A program made the translations under genes and the position numbers. DNA of 64,000 nucleotides, from positions 1-64,000 of the forward strand of contig NZ_RHOR01000008.1 of assembly GCF_003946625.1 (NCBI RefSeq), read 5' to 3'. The first letter of the stretch is position 1; the number at the start of each line of letters is the position of its first letter. Shown in pieces: positions 62,301-64,000 of this stretch. Below the pieces are notes generated by a model that worked only from the letters and a program-made list of their open reading frames with translations, made no database searches and was not told the DNA's origin. Source of the stretch: Companilactobacillus kedongensis. Its GTDB lineage: Bacteria > Bacillota > Bacilli > Lactobacillales > Lactobacillaceae.

Positions 62301-63647
62301 ATTACCTGCTGAATCAGCTGGAATAACAGCTACTAGTGAAGGATCAATATAATCGACTGCTACAGCACGAGCTGCTGCTGCTTGAGTTGAAAAAATCGAA
62401 ATCGTATCACCAATATTGGCAATAGCCTTTACATTTGTTTTATCCAATAAAGCACCCGTATCAGCGGAATCAACCAAATTTACAGTTAATGGAATTGTTT
62501 TAGGTGTATAGGTGAAGTTATCAATTTTCGCAGAATAATCATTCCAACTACCACCTGTTGAAGCAGAAATTGAAAGTGAATAACCTGTAGTAACATCTTC
62601 AATTTTACGACTGAAGCTTTGTCCTTTTAAAACAACAGTTAACATCTGTGTAGATGCATCATAGTTCATTGTAAAATCATTTACTGGACTAGAACTGCGT
62701 TGCAATCCGATATAAGTAGTTGATTTATAATCGCTAGAAATTGGACTCTGCAAATTACCATTAGAATCAGTAGTTCTCCAGCCAACATAGGGTGAAGTAG
62801 ATGGATCATTAAAATTGCCATTATGGTATTCATCAAAAATAAACCCAAAGGCATTACTCAAACCACCTAGTCCTAATTGTCCCCCTGAACCACCTTTGGT
62901 AGCTTCAGAAGGATCTCCAGGAGCAAAAATGAAGCCGACACTATCTGCACCATTATAAGATTTACTACCAATTCCTAAAGCACCTGACATATAGAAATTG
63001 TGACCAAAATCAATTTCATGTTCAAAGGATACATGAGAAGCTTGGTGGCCCTGCATACTAGTTGCAGTGCCTGACGATGAATAATTATTATGATAATCAT
63101 TGGTAGTTAATGAAATTGAACCATCCGATCCAATTGGCTGAGTAGAAATATTCTTGCTTGTATTGTAATCTTTATCACCGCTGTCTCTATTTTCAACGGT
63201 AGCAGTAAAGTGGCCCGCGACCTGATCAGATGTCAATTCTACTTGTGACGTATCTACTCCGACATTCACATTTTGATTTTGTGATAACACTGGATACTGA
63301 GTATTATTCGTAGTATCTTGTGTCACGTTATTTTGTTGTGTGCTCGTTTGTTGTGTAGTCGGCTGTTGCACGGTTGCTTGACTTAAAGCTACTCTCTGTG
63401 GAGTCGATTGAGTTGTTGAGTTACTTTCAGTCGGCGTTGGTGATTCGGACGCACTGCTCGACATAGCTGTTTGTGTATTAGCCACCGCGGCATGAACATC
63501 AACAGTACCAATACTTTCGGCAATTGCAAATGCAGAAAAACTGATCAATAAGCTGCCGAATATTCTTGTTTTGATTTTCCACCCAGTATGTCCCTTATAT
63601 AGTATGAATCTCTTCTTAACATCACCATTGGTTACTTTTTGTCCCAA
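56385..63647 (-). CDS. Giant surface protein: L-type lectin, MBG repeats, Ca-binding segment and SLAP anchor
   Basis: The 2420-residue protein starts at a TTG with AAAGGGG upstream. Its signal peptide is of the KxYKxGKxW kind (ILYKGHTGWKIKTRIFG), cleaved near residue 54. An L-type lectin-like domain (about 130-385; GADSVGFIFAPGDPS, GFIFDEYHNGNFNDP) follows, then a MucBP-like part and a helical part (about 670-800). Fourteen MBG-type repeats marked by YGD/YGxxDP cover about 890-2070. A thrombospondin-3-like acidic segment (DPDDDGLNSEDELNDGTDPL) precedes three SLAP repeats ending YYRVSTNEF. There is no LPXTG; attachment should be through SLAP. It is probably a glycan-binding adhesin. Confidence 0.9.
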   Translation of the reverse strand: MGQKVTNGDVKKRFILYKGHTGWKIKTRIFGSLLISFSAFAIAESIGTVDVHAAVANTQTAMSSSASESPTPTESNSTTQSTPQRVALSQATVQQPTTQQTSTQQNNVTQDTTNNTQYPVLSQNQNVNVGVDTSQVELTSDQVAGHFTATVENRDSGDKDYNTSKNISTQPIGSDGSISLTTNDYHNNYSSSGTATSMQGHQASHVSFEHEIDFGHNFYMSGALGIGSKSYNGADSVGFIFAPGDPSEATKGGSGGQLGLGGLSNAFGFIFDEYHNGNFNDPSTSPYVGWRTTDSNGNLQSPISSDYKSTTYIGLQRSSSPVNDFTMNYDASTQMLTVVLKGQSFSRKIEDVTTGYSLSISASTGGSWNDYSAKIDNFTYTPKTIPLTVNLVDSADTGALLDKTNVKAIANIGDTISIFSTQAAAARAVAVDYIDPSLVAVIPADSAGNIYLIDSDQVVTNNNGTVHYIGGDKSIGDSTYYSYTVTDANSQNMTVPVRLAFKAKVTPVDSKTNQPITGLQPVTVVAVAGKSVLVQIPGYTATTVKLAAPTDGSAIAQDNLPIDQGNTSTDSNTTANTSQPIGHYYTGTGTTVDGQTVVDNVTVGTGQSISDDLGNQTYKDAEGNPITSGGKTGINGADYRWSDVGNAKATDSLDSAKPQASGSILLPTTATLDYWEQQATANQTKADDYKQQAQTMYDSFVGLSGLTADQKSAADQLLQSVVNIYAEVSDTNGKAKVAFESAKTATVANDIFDDGQTGYADLEAVKNLLVNFQDDLGALKTTNQDAQNSLATFSSWQVPYKTADIGHPTISFGKDFGTVTDTQMNGFFDDPTNYQYFTFGASGSGTTPVTPKDAGQYIFKLTDSGRANLKSWSKNSNAGLYVSGVLTITPLNVAATTNDATVVYGDDTPAFGGDLDGIPNGTDDFEIFDNTANKVVTASQLQVDGDYSIRYTNKAQADLKKNSNYNITTFNTGKLTVTPRPLTVKAPQNIGKTYGDTSEPAINGSTTGSIKGLVNGDTLASIGVKLVRVAGENAGKYIIDQDTSSKFSDNYTVTVEPGVFMIAKKPVEVKASDSGKVYGTDDPTEFSLDPVPAGVLMNGDSIDKLGVTLTRVAGENVGDYAINGVSTDSQNYEVTVVPGTFTITKAPVTITIYPTSMIYGDTPKFSDTIDTSDATLEQSDFEIVDKDGKVVTSPLQVGGDYTVKLKSGVIDNLNKTNTNYSFTEPEGAKLTVNPRAITVVAANADKTYGDSDPDSFTLTSDSARELVNGDTLDQLGVVLKRAVGKDVGTYPIEIDNDKSNLNKNYTITVTSGNFTINKKPVTVTAANSSKIYGAEDPTLALADDSKSVLVTGDDISALGVTLKRSAGEDAGSYVIDADKIDSKNYDVKVTDGSFTITKAKADVTINPATVTYGDNPEFTSDTKITGTTNPLLDSDYKIVDSDGNTVTAKELQVGGDYTIKLNDDALAHLNAANTNYDFKTYNDNKLTVIPRSIVVTADNADKKYGEPDPKFTLTSDSAKVLVNDDTLAQLGIVLKRETGENVGTYSITLNSEASTLNKNYKVSVNPGIFTINVLPITVKAADSEKTYGHTDPEFKLTNDSAAGLKNNDQLTDLGVKLIREDGEEAKTYKIKLDPSSTLNKNYQITVTDGIFTINPAGAEVTIAPTEVSYGDDPKFDSFININGTTNPLAQSDYEVVDTSGNVVDSDLQVGTDYSVKLKPGSVDKLHTANPNYTFADPKPAKLTVVARPITVTADNASKQYGSDDPTSFALTSDSATGLVNGDTLDQLGVVLKRDTGENVGTYSIGIDSDKSKLNQNYAVKVDTGKLSITKKPVTVTAANNSKVYGSEDPALALTDDSKNVLVTGDDISALGVTLTRTAGENAGGYTISSSNIDSENYTVAVINGTFTIKKAGAKSTIQPASVVYGDTPNFTDTVSVGSTTFKQSDFEVTDPSGNEVNTPLQAGGDYRIKLTDAAIARLKSENPNYDFGTVTPAILTVTKRPITILVDDQTVYTGADDPKNESTVKNSRIGDKDVISDLNLKYNEPDSSTVGTYNITATSADSNYNVTVVPGKLTVLGKDVDADGNVTITEKDADGNIVKVTKQWTDGTGTVYTYDPITGTRTAVESKDDNTVSQQTIEPQTDKTILPDGDGAATVVTLDDSGNPDIVHYQVDPDDDGLNSEDELNDGTDPLNPDTDGDGMSDGDEVKNHTDPLVPNYPDNDTAKVVMKNQTVGTTTQMVKLYDKDGKLITNRQLGINTDWRSDEEYTLNDILYYRVSTNEFVKASDVYVYFYQGPTLIRVYNNETGTLINYEGTTVSRSLAPSTEWRTDRIAVINGKNYYRVSTNEFVPVEKVYEYLDAKNTVTTDSPTPVYDERGVQQSVTLPADASYKVDKVVVIDGVVYYRVSTNEFIKTDNLIGKF

Positions 63648-64000
63648 AGTTTAAATCCCCTTTTAGTTCAGCTAAAGTTGCTGACACAATATCTATTTTC
63701 CCTTAAATTAACTTTGATATTTTGATAATTTCTAATGCACATTTTTCCTGCAATTCAAATAACCAACTTTTCGGATGATGGAAAAGCAATTGTACTTTTT
63801 ACATTATCTAATCGGTTGTAAATCAAGGCTTTTTACCTTTTCATAAAAATATTTATGACAGTTATAATATAGTCCAGAGGCTTAAAATATTCAACGAGAT
63901 ATAGAAAGTAATACGATAATGTTGAAATATTGTGGTTTATTTTTTGAAGATGTTTAATCTTACCGTCCAAAATATCTAGTAATTCCTCCTGTTGAACAAT
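63648..64000. other. Upstream region of the giant surface protein
   Basis: It holds the promoter region of the giant gene and, at its right end, a possible coding tail. ATAAATATTTTTATG (63842-63856, minus strand) is also found upstream of the FPQTG protein and its remnant. No clear -35/-10 pair was assigned. Confidence 0.45.
63833..64000 (-). CDS. Possible C-terminal tail of a gene cut by the right edge
   Basis: The minus-strand frame that starts at base 64000 stays open for 55 codons to a TAA at 63833-63835. It reads like a helical and then hydrophobic tail (QQEELLDILDGKIKHLQK, then YYFLYLVEYFKPLDYIITVI). No terminator follows, and the AT-rich motif shared with other surface genes lies inside, so it may be chance. 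Confidence 0.3.
   Translation of the reverse strand: MVQQEELLDILDGKIKHLQKINHNISTLSYYFLYLVEYFKPLDYIITVINIFMKR

Overview
The window looks like a chromosomal segment of a low-GC Gram-positive lactic acid bacterium of the family Lactobacillaceae, most likely the genus Companilactobacillus (the former Lactobacillus alimentarius/farciminis group). This is an inference from the complete dlt operon, the acetolactate/acetoin genes, CcpA cre boxes, and SLAP-type surface proteins carrying the YYRVSTNEF motif. No rRNA, tRNA, CRISPR array, prophage or intact insertion sequence was seen.

Layout. Bases 1-5300: dltXABCD for D-alanylation of teichoic acids, then a long gene-free stretch. 5300-12300: an L-fucose module (fucI, kinase, sugar porter, fucU) with a DeoR-type regulator and a divergent class II aldolase. 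12800-17600: a DHA2 drug exporter with its ArsR regulator, a small secreted SLAP protein with unusual UTR hairpins, rpsN and a GyrI-like protein. 17600-20760: a TreR-type regulator, a glucose-family PTS permease and a coupled SGNH esterase. 20760-32930: a lipoprotein nuclease, ThrE-type exporter halves, an EamA transporter, UspA, a P1B metal ATPase with a CzrA-like repressor, a GlpT-like antiporter, a GT8 enzyme, an FMN reductase and a deformylase. 33000-36000: MarR-controlled alsS-alsD, in which alsS carries an in-frame stop. 36100-43200: a peroxidase, a 1042-residue FPQTG surface protein, an ABC transporter with a broken GntR regulator, and a decayed surface-protein remnant. 43480-51240: a PgaC/PgaD-like exopolysaccharide synthase pair, a broken MazEF module, a second PTS permease, a PemK/RelB-type toxin-antitoxin pair between 38-bp direct repeats, a diguanylate cyclase and yaaA. 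51290-54570: usp-mntH divergent from a DtxR/MntR-like regulator, and an orphan hicA. 54680-64000: a SWIM protein and a 2420-residue lectin/MBG/SLAP surface protein.

Most striking non-coding signal. Five clear pairs (and one pair with a degenerate member) of roughly 160-180-bp palindromic elements occupy intergenic regions at about 12.3, 20.8, 26.0, 29.0, 36.7 and 40.4 kb. Each element folds as an outer stem enclosing three hairpins, like a cloverleaf. The two members of every pair are inverted relative to each other across a spacer of about 80-200 bp that often holds a terminator. Outer stems differ between copies, yet both arms change together. I do not recognise the family.

Other themes. 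TGTTTAAACA palindromes link the two PTS permeases with two further sites. Three genes (alsS, a ytrA-like regulator, mazF) are broken by single small lesions, which suggests recent decay or assembly error. The exopolysaccharide synthase lies close to an intact GGEEF diguanylate cyclase.
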